Numbered from the stretch's first letter, positions 31,974 to 39,852 are shown. The stretch: DNA of 64,000 nt from Actinospineispora acaciae DSM 45401 (GCF_000620785.1 NZ_JIAI01000006.1:310001-374000); one strand, 5' to 3'. Notes: generated from the letters alone by a model not told the origin. Numbers and translations: made by a program.

Positions 31974-32777
31974 GTGAACGAGGGGGTCGCGTCCGTCGTC
32001 AAAGCGACGCGGGTTTTGAGGGCGTTCACGCCGAATCTTCCGGTGCTTTCGGTGCGCCAGGTGTCGGCGCGGACGGGCATTCCGCGCAGCACCGCGCACG
32101 TGCTGTGCCAGACGTTGGTGTCGGTCGGTTTACTGGCCGTCTCCGACGGCGGGTACGAGCTGGGGCCGCTGGTGCTCGAGCTCGGCGGCCAGGTGATCGA
32201 GCGGACCGGCCTGGTGCGGGCCGCCGAGGACACCGTCGACCGGCTCATCCGGATACCCGAGCAGGAGGTGCACCTCGGCCAGCTCACCCACGGCTGGATC
32301 GTGTACCTGCACCGCAAGGCCGGCACCCGCCGCTCGGACATGGACAACCGGGTCGGCCAGCGCGCGCCCGCGCACCTGACCGGGTGCGGCAAGTCGGCGC
32401 TGTGCTGGCTGCCGTTTACCGAGGTCACCGAGCACGTGCGGCGTTGCTGCGAGGAAGACGGGCGGGAGCCGCCGGACATGGCGGCGCTGGAGCACGAGCT
32501 GGCGCGCGGCCGGATGGACGGCTACGTGGTGTCCCGTTCGTTCCAGCGCGGGCGCACGTCGGTCGCGTCGGCGATCCGGGACGCGTCCGGCTGTCCGGTC
32601 GGCGGGCTGTCCGTCGCCGGCCCGTCCGAGATCTTCACCGCCAACGTCATGGCCAACTCGCGCGCCTCCGTGGTGGAGGCCGCCGCCATGATCAGCAAGA
32701 AGATCCTCAACTACACCGGGAGCTGGGCGCTGGCCGGCCAGAACGCGGTCCTTCCGACCGAGGCGCGCCGGGCCTGA
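31974..32777 (+). CDS. IclR family transcriptional regulator of the BMC operon
   Basis: A 267-residue IclR regulator from GTG 31974 (VNEGVASVVKATRVLRAF), with a winged helix (LSVRQVSARTGIPRSTAHVL) and an effector-binding domain (EDTVDRLIRIPEQEVHLGQL, APAHLTGCGKSALCW, GGLSVAGPSEIFTANVMANS). IclR proteins commonly sense aromatic acids or catabolic intermediates. It is divergent from the microcompartment operon with a palindrome between, so I infer that it controls it. A frame extension up to 31887 would run over the operator and is not preferred. Confidence 0.9.
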   Translation: MNEGVASVVKATRVLRAFTPNLPVLSVRQVSARTGIPRSTAHVLCQTLVSVGLLAVSDGGYELGPLVLELGGQVIERTGLVRAAEDTVDRLIRIPEQEVHLGQLTHGWIVYLHRKAGTRRSDMDNRVGQRAPAHLTGCGKSALCWLPFTEVTEHVRRCCEEDGREPPDMAALEHELARGRMDGYVVSRSFQRGRTSVASAIRDASGCPVGGLSVAGPSEIFTANVMANSRASVVEAAAMISKKILNYTGSWALAGQNAVLPTEARRA

Positions 32778-32995
32778 GCCCCGCTTTCTCGGCGGCGCGG
32801 CCCTATATGTGTAGACGATATATCCAGATACGATATGACAAAGTATTACTTTCAGGTGAAAATGATTGAGCCGTCCCATCAGGCTGGACACCGCGCTGGT
32901 GACCGGTGTGAAAGGGCCTTAGCGTTCGGGGCTCCAGCGAAGGGACGGGTCGACATGCGCGCATATCGTGGCTGCTCCATGCGGACGGCACGTCG
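32778..32995. other. AT-richer intergenic region
   Basis: This 218-base gap is clearly less GC-rich than its surroundings. It holds two direct ACGATAT repeats (32815-32821 and 32830-32836) and a 14-codon frame at 32955-32999 starting MRAYRGCSMRTARR whose stop overlaps the methyltransferase ATG, a possible leader peptide. Confidence 0.4.
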
Positions 32996-33820
32996 ATGAG
33001 CGCGCTCGTCGGGGGTGGGGCTCAGGTGCTCGGTGCGCAGCCCAAGGTCCAGTTCGACGTGCCGCACTCGGCGCGGATCTGGAACTACTGGATGGGCGGC
33101 AAGGACAACTACCCGGTCGACCGGCTGGCGGGCGACGCCGTCGCGGCCGTCTACCCCAGGATGGGCCTGCTGGCCAAGCAGTCCCGGCAGTTCCTGATCC
33201 GGGTGGTGCGGTTCCTGGCGGGCGAGGCCGGGGTGGACCAGTTCCTGGACATCGGCGCCGGCCTGCCCATCATGCAGAACACCCACGAGGTGGCCCACGA
33301 GATCGCGCCTCGGGCCCGGGTGGTCTACGTGGACAACGACCCGCTCGTGCTCACGCACGCCCGCGCGCTGCTCACCCACACCACCCCGGAAGGGGCGACC
33401 GCCCACATCGGCGCCGACTGCCGCGACCCTGACGTCGTCCTCGCCGGCGCCCGGGGCGTGCTCGACCTCGACCGCCCGGTCGCCGTGATGCTCATGGGCG
33501 TGCTCGGCTACGTCTCCGACACCGACCAGGTGCGGGAGATCGTCGCGCGCACGATGGACGCCGTCCCGTCCGGCAGCTACCTCGCCCTCTGGGACTGCGT
33601 GAGCACCAGCAAGGCCATGCGCGCCGTGGAGGCCGCCTACGCCCGGACCGGCGCGATGCCCTACACCGTGCGCGACGTCGACCTGCTCGCCGGCTGCTTC
33701 GACGGCCTCGACGTGGTGGACCCCGGGTTCGTCTCGATCTCCCAGTGGCGTCCGGAGGCCGGTCAGGTCGGCGGCGCGATCGCGGTGGACGGCTACGGCG
33801 CCGTGGCTCGCAAGCCCTGA
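32996..33820 (+). CDS. SAM-dependent methyltransferase, PF04672 (DUF574) family
   Basis: A 274-residue protein of the actinomycete-specific DUF574 methyltransferase family. Characteristic parts are FDVPHSARIWNYWMGGKDNY, QFLDIGAGLPIMQNTHEVAH (SAM site), VVYVDNDPLVLTHARALL and VMLMGVLGYVSDTDQVREIV. Genomes of this group carry many copies; the substrate is unknown. ATG 32996 overlaps a short upstream frame by ATGA. A damaged second copy of its last 95 codons lies at 35332-35550. Confidence 0.9.
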   Translation: MSALVGGGAQVLGAQPKVQFDVPHSARIWNYWMGGKDNYPVDRLAGDAVAAVYPRMGLLAKQSRQFLIRVVRFLAGEAGVDQFLDIGAGLPIMQNTHEVAHEIAPRARVVYVDNDPLVLTHARALLTHTTPEGATAHIGADCRDPDVVLAGARGVLDLDRPVAVMLMGVLGYVSDTDQVREIVARTMDAVPSGSYLALWDCVSTSKAMRAVEAAYARTGAMPYTVRDVDLLAGCFDGLDVVDPGFVSISQWRPEAGQVGGAIAVDGYGAVARKP

Positions 33821-33827
33821 CCCCGAC

Positions 33828-34631
33828 TCATCCCTGGTTGCCGAACTCCTGGTAAATGGGCGCCAGGAAGGTAGACAGGTGGGTGAACTCGGTCTGGTCG
33901 TGCAAGAGCAACTCGTAGGCCATGCCGAGCGCCTCGGCACGTTCCTCGTCGGTGCTGTAGGTCTTGCCTCGGTCGAAGATGTAGCGGCTGCGCAGCTCGA
34001 AACCGTCGGCCGTGGTACGGACGAGGTGGAGCATGACGCCGTTGTTCATGCTGAGCTTGCCGCACGCGTGGGCGCTGACGTCGGATCGGGCGAAGCGGCT
34101 GGCGTCGAAGCCCAGTTCGGAGGGGTGGAAGAACTGGGCGGTGAGCTCCGAGCGCATGGGGCCGATGTACTCGATGATGTCGTGGGTGTTGCCGATGTAG
34201 CGATCGACGTCAGCGACACCGGGCCGGCTGAGGACGTCCTGGTCGCGTGGGATGGCCTGCTGGTGGTTGTAGGGGTACCACAGTGAGTAGCGCTCGGGCT
34301 CGACGGAATGCCACCAGAACCACCATGTGAACATCTCCGGTGTGCAGCCGGGGAAGCGGGTGAGGCTGGTGACGTACGGGTGGCCGTCGTCGGTGACGCA
34401 GAAGCCGGTCTCGACCTTGTGGTAGCCGGCGTCCAGCAGGGCGTTGAGGTCCTCGGGCGAGGTGGTGAGGGCCGCATCGGAGGGCATGGCGCCCTGGATG
34501 GCGGGCATCACGTCGTCGTGAAGCCACAGATCGCCGTTGAAATACTTGGCGTACGGCTTGCCTTTGATCCGTTCACTGTTGCGCCGGAACAGATCCTGGG
34601 TGGCGACCGGGTAGTAGGTCACGGGAAGCAT
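33828..34631 (-). CDS. DAPG hydrolase (PhlG) family protein
   Basis: A 267-residue protein resembling 2,4-diacetylphloroglucinol hydrolase, a zinc enzyme that cleaves carbon-carbon bonds of acylated phenols. It has the WWFWWHSVEPERYSLWYPYN segment, carrying the first expected zinc His, and a C-terminal LLHDQTEFTHLSTFLAPIYQ region with further His/Glu candidates. The natural substrate here is unknown. It is the last gene of an operon with two XapX membrane proteins, after an AAGGAAGGG ribosome binding site, and converges on the PF04672 gene with a seven-base gap. Confidence 0.82.
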   Translation of the reverse strand: MLPVTYYPVATQDLFRRNSERIKGKPYAKYFNGDLWLHDDVMPAIQGAMPSDAALTTSPEDLNALLDAGYHKVETGFCVTDDGHPYVTSLTRFPGCTPEMFTWWFWWHSVEPERYSLWYPYNHQQAIPRDQDVLSRPGVADVDRYIGNTHDIIEYIGPMRSELTAQFFHPSELGFDASRFARSDVSAHACGKLSMNNGVMLHLVRTTADGFELRSRYIFDRGKTYSTDEERAEALGMAYELLLHDQTEFTHLSTFLAPIYQEFGNQG

Positions 34632-34652
34632 GGCGGTTCCCTTCCTTTCCTG

Positions 34653-34898
34653 TCAGTCGTTGTCGTGGCGTACGGGTTCGCCGCCGTCCGGAGCCGGAGC
34701 ACCGGACGACGTGGCGGAGCGGCGGCGCAGCCGGGTGAGAAGCAGGCGTCCTCCGGATTCGCCGATGACGATGCCGAGCAGTCCGACCAGCGCAATCCAC
34801 GGCGGGGCCGGGGTGGGCACGCCCATGAGCCAGCACAGGAATCCGGCGAGGATGCCCGCACCGAGGGAGAGCGCGTAGCGGACGACGGTGCGGCTCAT
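34653..34898 (-). CDS. XapX domain small membrane protein
   Basis: An 81-residue two-helix membrane protein: SLGAGILAGFLCWLMGVPTP, then APPWIALVGLLGIVIGESGG and a polar Ser/Ala/Asp-rich tail. The G-x-x-x-G helix and V-P-x-P-A-P-P turn are the XapX (DUF1427) signature. Function is unknown. Its ATG overlaps the stop of a second, shorter XapX gene (ATGA), and it precedes the DAPG-hydrolase-like gene by 21 bases. Confidence 0.8.
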   Translation of the reverse strand: MSRTVVRYALSLGAGILAGFLCWLMGVPTPAPPWIALVGLLGIVIGESGGRLLLTRLRRRSATSSGAPAPDGGEPVRHDND

Positions 34899-35047
34899 GT
34901 GACCGCTTCGATAACGCCGAAGCCGATCAGCATGCCGGCCAGTCCGGTCAGGGCGACCGGAGGGGGCGCCGGGGAGGGCACCCTGATCAGTGCGTACATG
35001 ATTCCGAGGCCGATTCCGGCAGCCAGTGCCTGGGCGTACGAGAACAC
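34895..35047 (-). CDS. XapX domain small membrane protein (50 aa)
   Basis: A 50-residue gene. From GTG 35047 it reads VFSYAQALAAGIGLGIMYAL, then RVPSPAPPPVALTGLAGMLI and ends IEAVT: two hydrophobic helices around a P-S-P-A-P-P turn, the complete XapX unit. A strong AGGAGG ribosome binding site is nine bases upstream. It is a paralogue of the next gene, with which it overlaps by ATGA, so the two may form a hetero-oligomer in the membrane. Confidence 0.75.
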   Translation of the reverse strand: MFSYAQALAAGIGLGIMYALIRVPSPAPPPVALTGLAGMLIGFGVIEAVT

Positions 35048-35123
35048 CCTTCACCTCCTGCGATCACGACGCCGTGCACCACCGGCGATGTGGATGGACC
35101 GAGGCCGAGGCCCGATCGGATGT

Positions 35124-35237
35124 CTACGTGCGGGCCGCCTCCCAACTCGTGGGTTCGGCGTCGAGCTCGATGTCGAGGGTCTCGAGCAACCGGGCGGTGA
35201 TCATGTAGTGGCTCACGAGGAGGGTGACCGTGGCCAC
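35124..35237 (-). CDS. Possible small gene or gene remnant (37 aa)
   Basis: A GTG-started 37-codon frame reading VATVTLLVSHYMITARLLET and ending in DAEPTSWEAART. Amino acid use and third-position GC look protein-like, but there is no good ribosome binding site and the family is not recognised. It may be a short peptide or the tail of a deleted gene upstream of the XapX operon. Confidence 0.25.
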   Translation of the reverse strand: MATVTLLVSHYMITARLLETLDIELDAEPTSWEAART

Positions 35238-35294
35238 GTCCTGGTGGATGGCGCCACCTTGCGGATGCTGCGTAGCCTAACCCTGTTCTCAAGT

Positions 35295-35313
35295 GTGATA
35301 TAAGAGATATCAC
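35295..35313. promoter_or_regulatory. Operator-like inverted repeat GTGATAT-N5-ATATCAC
   Basis: Two perfect 7-bp arms separated by AAGAG form an AT-rich palindrome in GC-rich DNA, 248 bases upstream of the first XapX gene and 19 bases before the methyltransferase fragment. The form fits a TetR/GntR/PadR-type site, but no such regulator is adjacent. Confidence 0.45.
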
Positions 35314-35331
35314 CTGATTGAGAGGGTTGCC

Positions 35332-35550
35332 CGGAAATCGTCGCGCGGCTGATGGACGCCGTGCCGTCCGGCAGCTGCCTCGCGCTGTGGGACTGCGTGA
35401 GCACCAGCAAGGCGATGCGCGCGGTGGAGGCCGCCTACGCCCGGACCGGCGCGGTGCGCGATGTTGACCTGCTCGCCGGGTGCTTCGACGGCTGGACGTG
35501 GTGGCTCCATCCCGGTGGACGGCTACGGCGCCGTGGCCCGCAAGCCCTGA
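35332..35550 (+). pseudogene. Truncated 3' fragment of a PF04672 methyltransferase gene
   Basis: This segment is closely similar to 33535-33820, the end of the intact methyltransferase: ATGGACGCCGTGCCGTCCGG, the CVSTSKAMRAVEAAYARTGA codons and the final ACGGCTACGGCGCCGTGGC are shared. It has lost 12 bases in frame (the MPYT codons), one base after the CFDG codons, and about 60 bases before the last codons, so it is frameshifted and has no 5' part. Even silent positions differ, so it is a diverged paralogue rather than a fresh copy. Confidence 0.85.
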
Positions 35551-35557
35551 CCCCTCG

Positions 35558-36358
35558 CTAGCGGCCCTCGCCGCAGTACCCGTCGCCATCGCCGTCGCGC
35601 TCGCCGGGCAGGCACGGGTGACCGCTGTGGCCGGTGCGTCGTTTCGTGGGCTTGTGGTCGCTTTCCTGGCTCGGTTCGGGCGCGGGATCGGGTTCGGGGG
35701 CCGCGATGCGCTGGGGCGCGGGGATCTTCGGTAGCTGCAATGGCGGCCCACACGGCGGGCCGAACTGACCGATGTGGCCTTGTTTCGACACGCCGGCGGC
35801 CTGTGCGATCGTCTGGACGTAGGTGGCGTTCGCGCCGCCCTGCGCATAGGCGTCCGCGTATCCGGAAGTGGCAAGGGAGTATCCCAGGTCGTCCGTATAG
35901 CCGGAGCCGACCTGGAGGTATGCCCACAGGCTTCCGAACGGGTCCGTCCCGGCGTTGGGTTCCAGCACCAGATTGGCCGCCGCGCCCTCGACCGTCTTGC
36001 CGCGCACAAGCCGAAGGGCCTCTTTGCCTCCGCACGTGCCGGCGCCCGCGACGACGACGCCGGCCAGCCGGATCCGGCGGCCGTCCGTGAGCTGGTACGT
36101 CGCCGCGTCCTGCACGCGCGCTATCGTGACCACCTCGCCGCCGATATGGCAGCCGCCGTACGTGGTGTACACGCCCGTCTGGCCGTAGGTATAAGGGCAC
36201 GGGCTCGGCCGAACCGGCGCCGATGGAGCGGCCTGTGGCGCTCCGACATTCGACGGTTCTTCCTTGTTTCCGAGGCTGCACGCACCAATGATCACGAAAA
36301 GCACGACCAGGATCACAGCCCAGCCTTTAGCCGTATCGGAGCCGCGCCGATCCGCCAT
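35558..36358 (-). CDS. Membrane-anchored SNase-like protein with C-terminal Excalibur domain
   Basis: A 266-residue exported protein. From MADRRGSDTAKGWAVILVVL it has one membrane or signal helix ending near a Cys (IIGACSLG, possible lipobox), a thermonuclease-like beta-barrel (QLTDGRRIRLAGVVVAGAGT, LVRGKTVEGAAANLVLEPNA), a Pro-rich linker, and a C-terminal Excalibur calcium-binding motif (HPCLPGERDGDGDGYCGEG). The usual nuclease Arg/Glu set is not obvious, so activity is uncertain. ATG 36358 has a GGAG ribosome binding site; an earlier ATG at 36412 exists. Confidence 0.8.
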   Translation of the reverse strand: MADRRGSDTAKGWAVILVVLFVIIGACSLGNKEEPSNVGAPQAAPSAPVRPSPCPYTYGQTGVYTTYGGCHIGGEVVTIARVQDAATYQLTDGRRIRLAGVVVAGAGTCGGKEALRLVRGKTVEGAAANLVLEPNAGTDPFGSLWAYLQVGSGYTDDLGYSLATSGYADAYAQGGANATYVQTIAQAAGVSKQGHIGQFGPPCGPPLQLPKIPAPQRIAAPEPDPAPEPSQESDHKPTKRRTGHSGHPCLPGERDGDGDGYCGEGR

Positions 36359-36482
36359 GAGTTTCTCCATAAAGAAGTCGAGGCGTCCCGACCGGTCGCC
36401 CCCGGCTTTCACTCTTCGTCGCCCCGACCGGAGTCGTTAGCGACCAATCCCGAGTTTCCGGCGAATCACACGAACGGCGTAT

Positions 36483-37241
36483 TCAGTGTGCTTTTCTATC
36501 GGTGGCCATGGGTGCGAGTCCCTGCTCGGCCTCCGGTGCCTCGATCAGGTCGAGGTCGCGGACGCAGAAGCGGTGGTGCTCGAAGGTCTCGTTGAGCACC
36601 GTGGCGAGGCACTGCCGCACCAGGCGGCCCCGGGCGTACGGCGGCCAGACGTCGTCGTCGGGCACCGGCGCTCGCGCCGCGAGCCGCACGGCGGTGACCT
36701 CGTCGAGCCAGGCGTCGAGCTCGGCGGCCTGTGCGGCACGCACGCTCACGATCTCGTCGAGGGCCGGATCGAGCGAGGGGTCGAGCCCGTGCGCTCCGCG
36801 ATAGGGCTCGACGGTCGGCCCGATGCCCATCGGCGTGAACGGCTCCGTCGAGCCCAGGCAGCAGCGGCGGAACCACGAGTCGTGGACGAAGACCAGGTGG
36901 CGCATCGTCTGCACCGCCGACCACTCGTCGTTCACGGCGCGGCGCTCGACGCCGGGCGTACGGCGGATCCGCTCGATCGTGGCGGCCCAGCCGGCGTGGA
37001 GCTGGCGCGATGCCTCGCGCAGATCGGCGGGGTCCTCGGAGCGGATCAGCACCCGCACCGGATGACGCCGGTCGAGCTCTGCCTCGACGTACTCGGTGAC
37101 CTCGACACCGTTGACCACGAGGTTGCTGACGAGCCCGTCGATCACTGCATCCTTCATGACGACGCCGACCAGGCGCGCCCCGGTCAGATCGCACTCGCGG
37201 AACTCCGCGCCGCGCAGATCCTCGTCGACATACCGAGTCAT
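36483..37241 (-). CDS. DinB family protein with N-terminal pentapeptide-repeat-like segment
   Basis: A 252-residue protein. The N-terminus (MTRYVDEDLRGAEFRECDLT, then GARLVGV) has two or three pentapeptide-type A/C-x-L/F-x-x units. The rest is a DinB four-helix bundle: QLHAGWAATIERIRRTPGVE, NDEWSAVQTMRHLVFVHDSW and LNETFEHHRFCVRDLDLI, with His residues that bind metal in the family. DinB proteins include thiol-dependent transferases; the specific reaction is unknown. ATG 37241 is preferred over 37250 or a long upstream extension. Confidence 0.85.
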   Translation of the reverse strand: MTRYVDEDLRGAEFRECDLTGARLVGVVMKDAVIDGLVSNLVVNGVEVTEYVEAELDRRHPVRVLIRSEDPADLREASRQLHAGWAATIERIRRTPGVERRAVNDEWSAVQTMRHLVFVHDSWFRRCCLGSTEPFTPMGIGPTVEPYRGAHGLDPSLDPALDEIVSVRAAQAAELDAWLDEVTAVRLAARAPVPDDDVWPPYARGRLVRQCLATVLNETFEHHRFCVRDLDLIEAPEAEQGLAPMATDRKAH

Positions 37242-37297
37242 GCTCCGCATACTAGTGCCGCGACACAAAAGGCTCGGCACGTTTCTCGGCGGCCCAG

Positions 37298-37350
37298 ACG
37301 CCGCCTGGCGGCGTTGTCGTCGCCCCAGATACAACCCCGGTATCTGGGGC
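37298..37350. repeat. Two adjacent perfect hairpins
   Basis: ACGCCGCC-T-GGCGGCGT at 37298-37314 is followed by an 11-bp perfect stem, GCCCCAGATAC and GTATCTGGGGC (37322-37332 and 37340-37350, loop of seven). They lie in the divergent gap between the DinB and VOC genes, without a T run. They could be regulatory structures or relics of an inserted element. Confidence 0.55.
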
Positions 37351-37465
37351 TCCGAATCAGACGCAGCCTTGCCAGCCGACGCCTGGATCCACCGAATAAA
37401 CGCACCAGCCTTCCGTGTCACGGCACTAGATCCGGATACCCCCCCGGCTCGGTAGCATGCCGCGC

Positions 37466-37912
37466 ATGCCCATCAAACTCGAGAACGTCGGCATCACCGT
37501 TCGGGACCTCGAAGCAGCTGTCGCCTTTTTCACCGACCTGGGTCTCACGGTCGTCGGTCGTGACACGGTCAGTGGTGAGTGGACGGACACCGCCGTCGGC
37601 CTTGATGGCAACCACGCCAACATTGCAATGCTCCAGACGCCGGACGGTCACGGTCGCATCGAGCTTTTCGAGTACATCAACCCCGAAGCGATCGGGACGG
37701 AGCCCACTCGTCCCAACGAGATTGGCATGCACCGCGTCGCCTTCTCCGTTGACGACATCGACGAGGCCCTCGAAATAGCCGCGAGGCACGGCTGCCGTCC
37801 GCTTCGTGGCGTCGCGACCTATGAGGACCTCTACAAGCTCACGTACGTCCGAGGCCCCAGCGGCATCATCGTGATGCTCGCCGAGGAGCTGAAGAAGAAC
37901 CAGGTCAGTTGA
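37466..37912 (+). CDS. VOC superfamily (glyoxalase/bleomycin-resistance-like) protein
   Basis: A 148-residue VOC-fold protein with paired beta-alpha-beta-beta-beta modules: MPIKLENVGITVRDLEAAVA, IAMLQTPDGHGRIELFEYIN, IGMHRVAFSVDDIDEALEIA and a final YVRGPSGIIVMLAEEL. His and Glu at the usual metal positions suggest a metal-dependent enzyme. Third codon positions are less GC-rich than in the neighbours, hinting at recent acquisition. ATG 37466 lies six bases after a TAGCAT hexamer, so the mRNA may be leaderless; ATG 37457 is the alternative. It overlaps the convergent transporter ATPase gene by eight bases. Confidence 0.85.
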   Translation: MPIKLENVGITVRDLEAAVAFFTDLGLTVVGRDTVSGEWTDTAVGLDGNHANIAMLQTPDGHGRIELFEYINPEAIGTEPTRPNEIGMHRVAFSVDDIDEALEIAARHGCRPLRGVATYEDLYKLTYVRGPSGIIVMLAEELKKNQVS

Positions 37913-38993
37913 GGCGAGCGCCGGTGTCGGGGTGGAAGAGGTGGAGGTCGTCGGTGATCGTGCGGAGGGTGATCTTGTCGCCCAGGTGGGCGCCGGAGCG
38001 GCCGGGGGCGCGGACGACGATGGGCTGGTCCGGGGCGTCGGCCAGGGTGCCGTAGAGGAAGGCGTCGCTGCCGAGCTCCTCGACGACGGTGACCTGGGCG
38101 GGGACGCCCTCGTCGGAGGGGCCGTTGGCGGTCCACTGTTCGGGGCGGATGCCGAGGGTCACGGACTCCAGGCCGGCGGCGCTGATCGCGGACCGGGCCG
38201 ACGCGGGCAGCGGGACCAGGGCACCGCCGAGGCGGACGCCGCCGTCGGCCACCGGCACGGTGAACAGGTTCATCGACGGCGAGCCGATGAAACCGGCGAC
38301 GAACGCGTTGACCGGCCGGTCGTAGAGCTCGACGGGGCTGGCGAACTGCTGCAGCTCGCCCAGCCGCAGCACCGCCACCCGGTGGCCCATGGTCATCGCC
38401 TCGACCTGGTCGTGGGTGACGTAGATGGTGGTCACGCCGAGGCGCTGTTGCAGGGCGGCGATCTCCGCGCGGGTGCCCACCCGCATCTTGGCGTCCAGGT
38501 TGGACAGCGGCTCGTCCATCAGGAACACCCGGGGCTCGCGCACGATGGCCCGGCCCATCGCCACCCGCTGGCGCTGGCCGCCGGACAGCGCGCGCGGCTT
38601 GCGGTCCAGGAACTCGGTGAGCCCGAGCGTCTCGGCGGCGGCGCGCACCTTCTCGTCCCGCTCGGACTTGGGCAGCCCGCGCATCTTGAGCGGGAAGTCC
38701 ATGTTCTCCGCGACCGTCTTGTTCGGGTACAGCGCGTAGTTCTGGAACACCATCGCGATGTCCCGGTCCCGAGACGGCACGCCGACCATGTTGTCGCCGC
38801 CGATCCGGATCTCGCCGCCGTCGATCTCCTCCAGCCCGGCCAGCATCCGCAGCGCGGTGGACTTGCCGCAGCCGGACGGGCCGACGAACACCACGAACTC
38901 GCCGTCCGCGATGTCCAGGCTGAGCTTGTTGACGGCGGGCTTGGCGCCCGGCGTGTAGATGCGCGACGCCGAGTCGTACACGACCTCAGCCAC
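37905..38993 (-). CDS. Sugar/polyol ABC transporter ATPase (MsmK/UgpC/SmoK type)
   Basis: A 362-residue CUT1-type ATPase. Walker A is FVGPSGCGKSTALRMLAG, Q-loop VFQNYALYPNKTV, signature ALSGGQRQRVAMGRAI, Walker B RVFLMDEPLSNLDAK and H-loop YVTHDQVEAM; a regulatory MalK-like C-terminal domain follows (VTLGIRPEQW). It energises the two permeases encoded upstream in the same operon. Such ATPases often serve several importers. Its 3' end overlaps the VOC gene. Confidence 0.95.
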   Translation of the reverse strand: MAEVVYDSASRIYTPGAKPAVNKLSLDIADGEFVVFVGPSGCGKSTALRMLAGLEEIDGGEIRIGGDNMVGVPSRDRDIAMVFQNYALYPNKTVAENMDFPLKMRGLPKSERDEKVRAAAETLGLTEFLDRKPRALSGGQRQRVAMGRAIVREPRVFLMDEPLSNLDAKMRVGTRAEIAALQQRLGVTTIYVTHDQVEAMTMGHRVAVLRLGELQQFASPVELYDRPVNAFVAGFIGSPSMNLFTVPVADGGVRLGGALVPLPASARSAISAAGLESVTLGIRPEQWTANGPSDEGVPAQVTVVEELGSDAFLYGTLADAPDQPIVVRAPGRSGAHLGDKITLRTITDDLHLFHPDTGARLN

Positions 38994-39006
38994 GGTTCAC
39001 CATCCC

Positions 39007-39852
39007 TTACTTCACAGCGCCGAAGGAAAGACCCTGGACCAGCTTGTTCTGCGCGATCCAGCCGGCCACGATCACCGGCAGCGCGGCGAGGGTGGCCGCC
39101 GCGCAGAGCTTGGCGAAGTAGAGCCCCTCGCTGGTGATGAAACCGACCAGGAACACCGGCACGGTGCCGGCCCTGGCCGCCGTCAGGTTGACGGCGATGA
39201 AGAACTCGTTCCAGGCGAAGATGACGCAGATCAGCGCGGTGGCCGCGATGCCGGGGGAGACCACCGGCAGCACCACCTCGCGCATGGTGCGCGGCAGCGA
39301 GGCGCCGTCGATGCTGGCCGCCTCCAGGAGCGCGGACGGTACCTCGAGGAAGAACGAGCGCATCATCCACACCGCGACCGGCAGGTTCATCGCGGTGTAG
39401 AGCACGACCAGCGTCCAGACGTTGTCCACCATGTGGATCTCGGTGACCACCACGTAGATCGGCACGATCGCGGCGACCACCGGCAGCATCTTGGTGCTGA
39501 TGAAGAAGAACAGCACGTCGCGGGTCTTGGCCACCGGGCGCAGCGACAGCGCGAACGAGGCCGGGATGGCCAGCAGCAGCACCAGCACGGTGGAGACCAG
39601 CGTGGCGGTCAGCGAGTTGAGCAGGGCCGGCCCGACGCCGGAGCCGAACACCTCCGCGAACTGCTGCAGGGTCGGGGTGAAGAACAGCTTCGGCGGGCGG
39701 GTGTAGGCGTCGGACTCCTGCTTGAAGGCGGTCAGCACCATCCACAGCACCGGGAAGAAGAACACGATGCCGACCACCCAGGCCACCACCGCGAAGATCG
39801 CGTTGCCCCGGGTGCGCACGGTGGGCGTCGGAGCCACTGTTGGGGCGCTCAT
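39007..39852 (-). CDS. Sugar/polyol ABC transporter permease 2 (MalG type)
   Basis: A 281-residue inner-membrane permease with six hydrophobic helices. The EAA loop that contacts the ATPase is LLEAASIDGASLPRTMREVV. ISTKMLPVVAAIVPIYVVVT resembles mannitol/sorbitol (SmoG-type) permeases more than maltose ones. It starts at the last base of the first permease gene (overlap of one base), so the two are coupled. Confidence 0.93.
   Translation of the reverse strand: MSAPTVAPTPTVRTRGNAIFAVVAWVVGIVFFFPVLWMVLTAFKQESDAYTRPPKLFFTPTLQQFAEVFGSGVGPALLNSLTATLVSTVLVLLLAIPASFALSLRPVAKTRDVLFFFISTKMLPVVAAIVPIYVVVTEIHMVDNVWTLVVLYTAMNLPVAVWMMRSFFLEVPSALLEAASIDGASLPRTMREVVLPVVSPGIAATALICVIFAWNEFFIAVNLTAARAGTVPVFLVGFITSEGLYFAKLCAAATLAALPVIVAGWIAQNKLVQGLSFGAVK

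Noticed and set aside
35213..35410. 65-codon minus-strand frame over the methyltransferase fragment
   Set aside because: It runs across the palindrome and the pseudogene and has no recognisable sequence; only the shorter 35124-35237 frame looked possibly coding.
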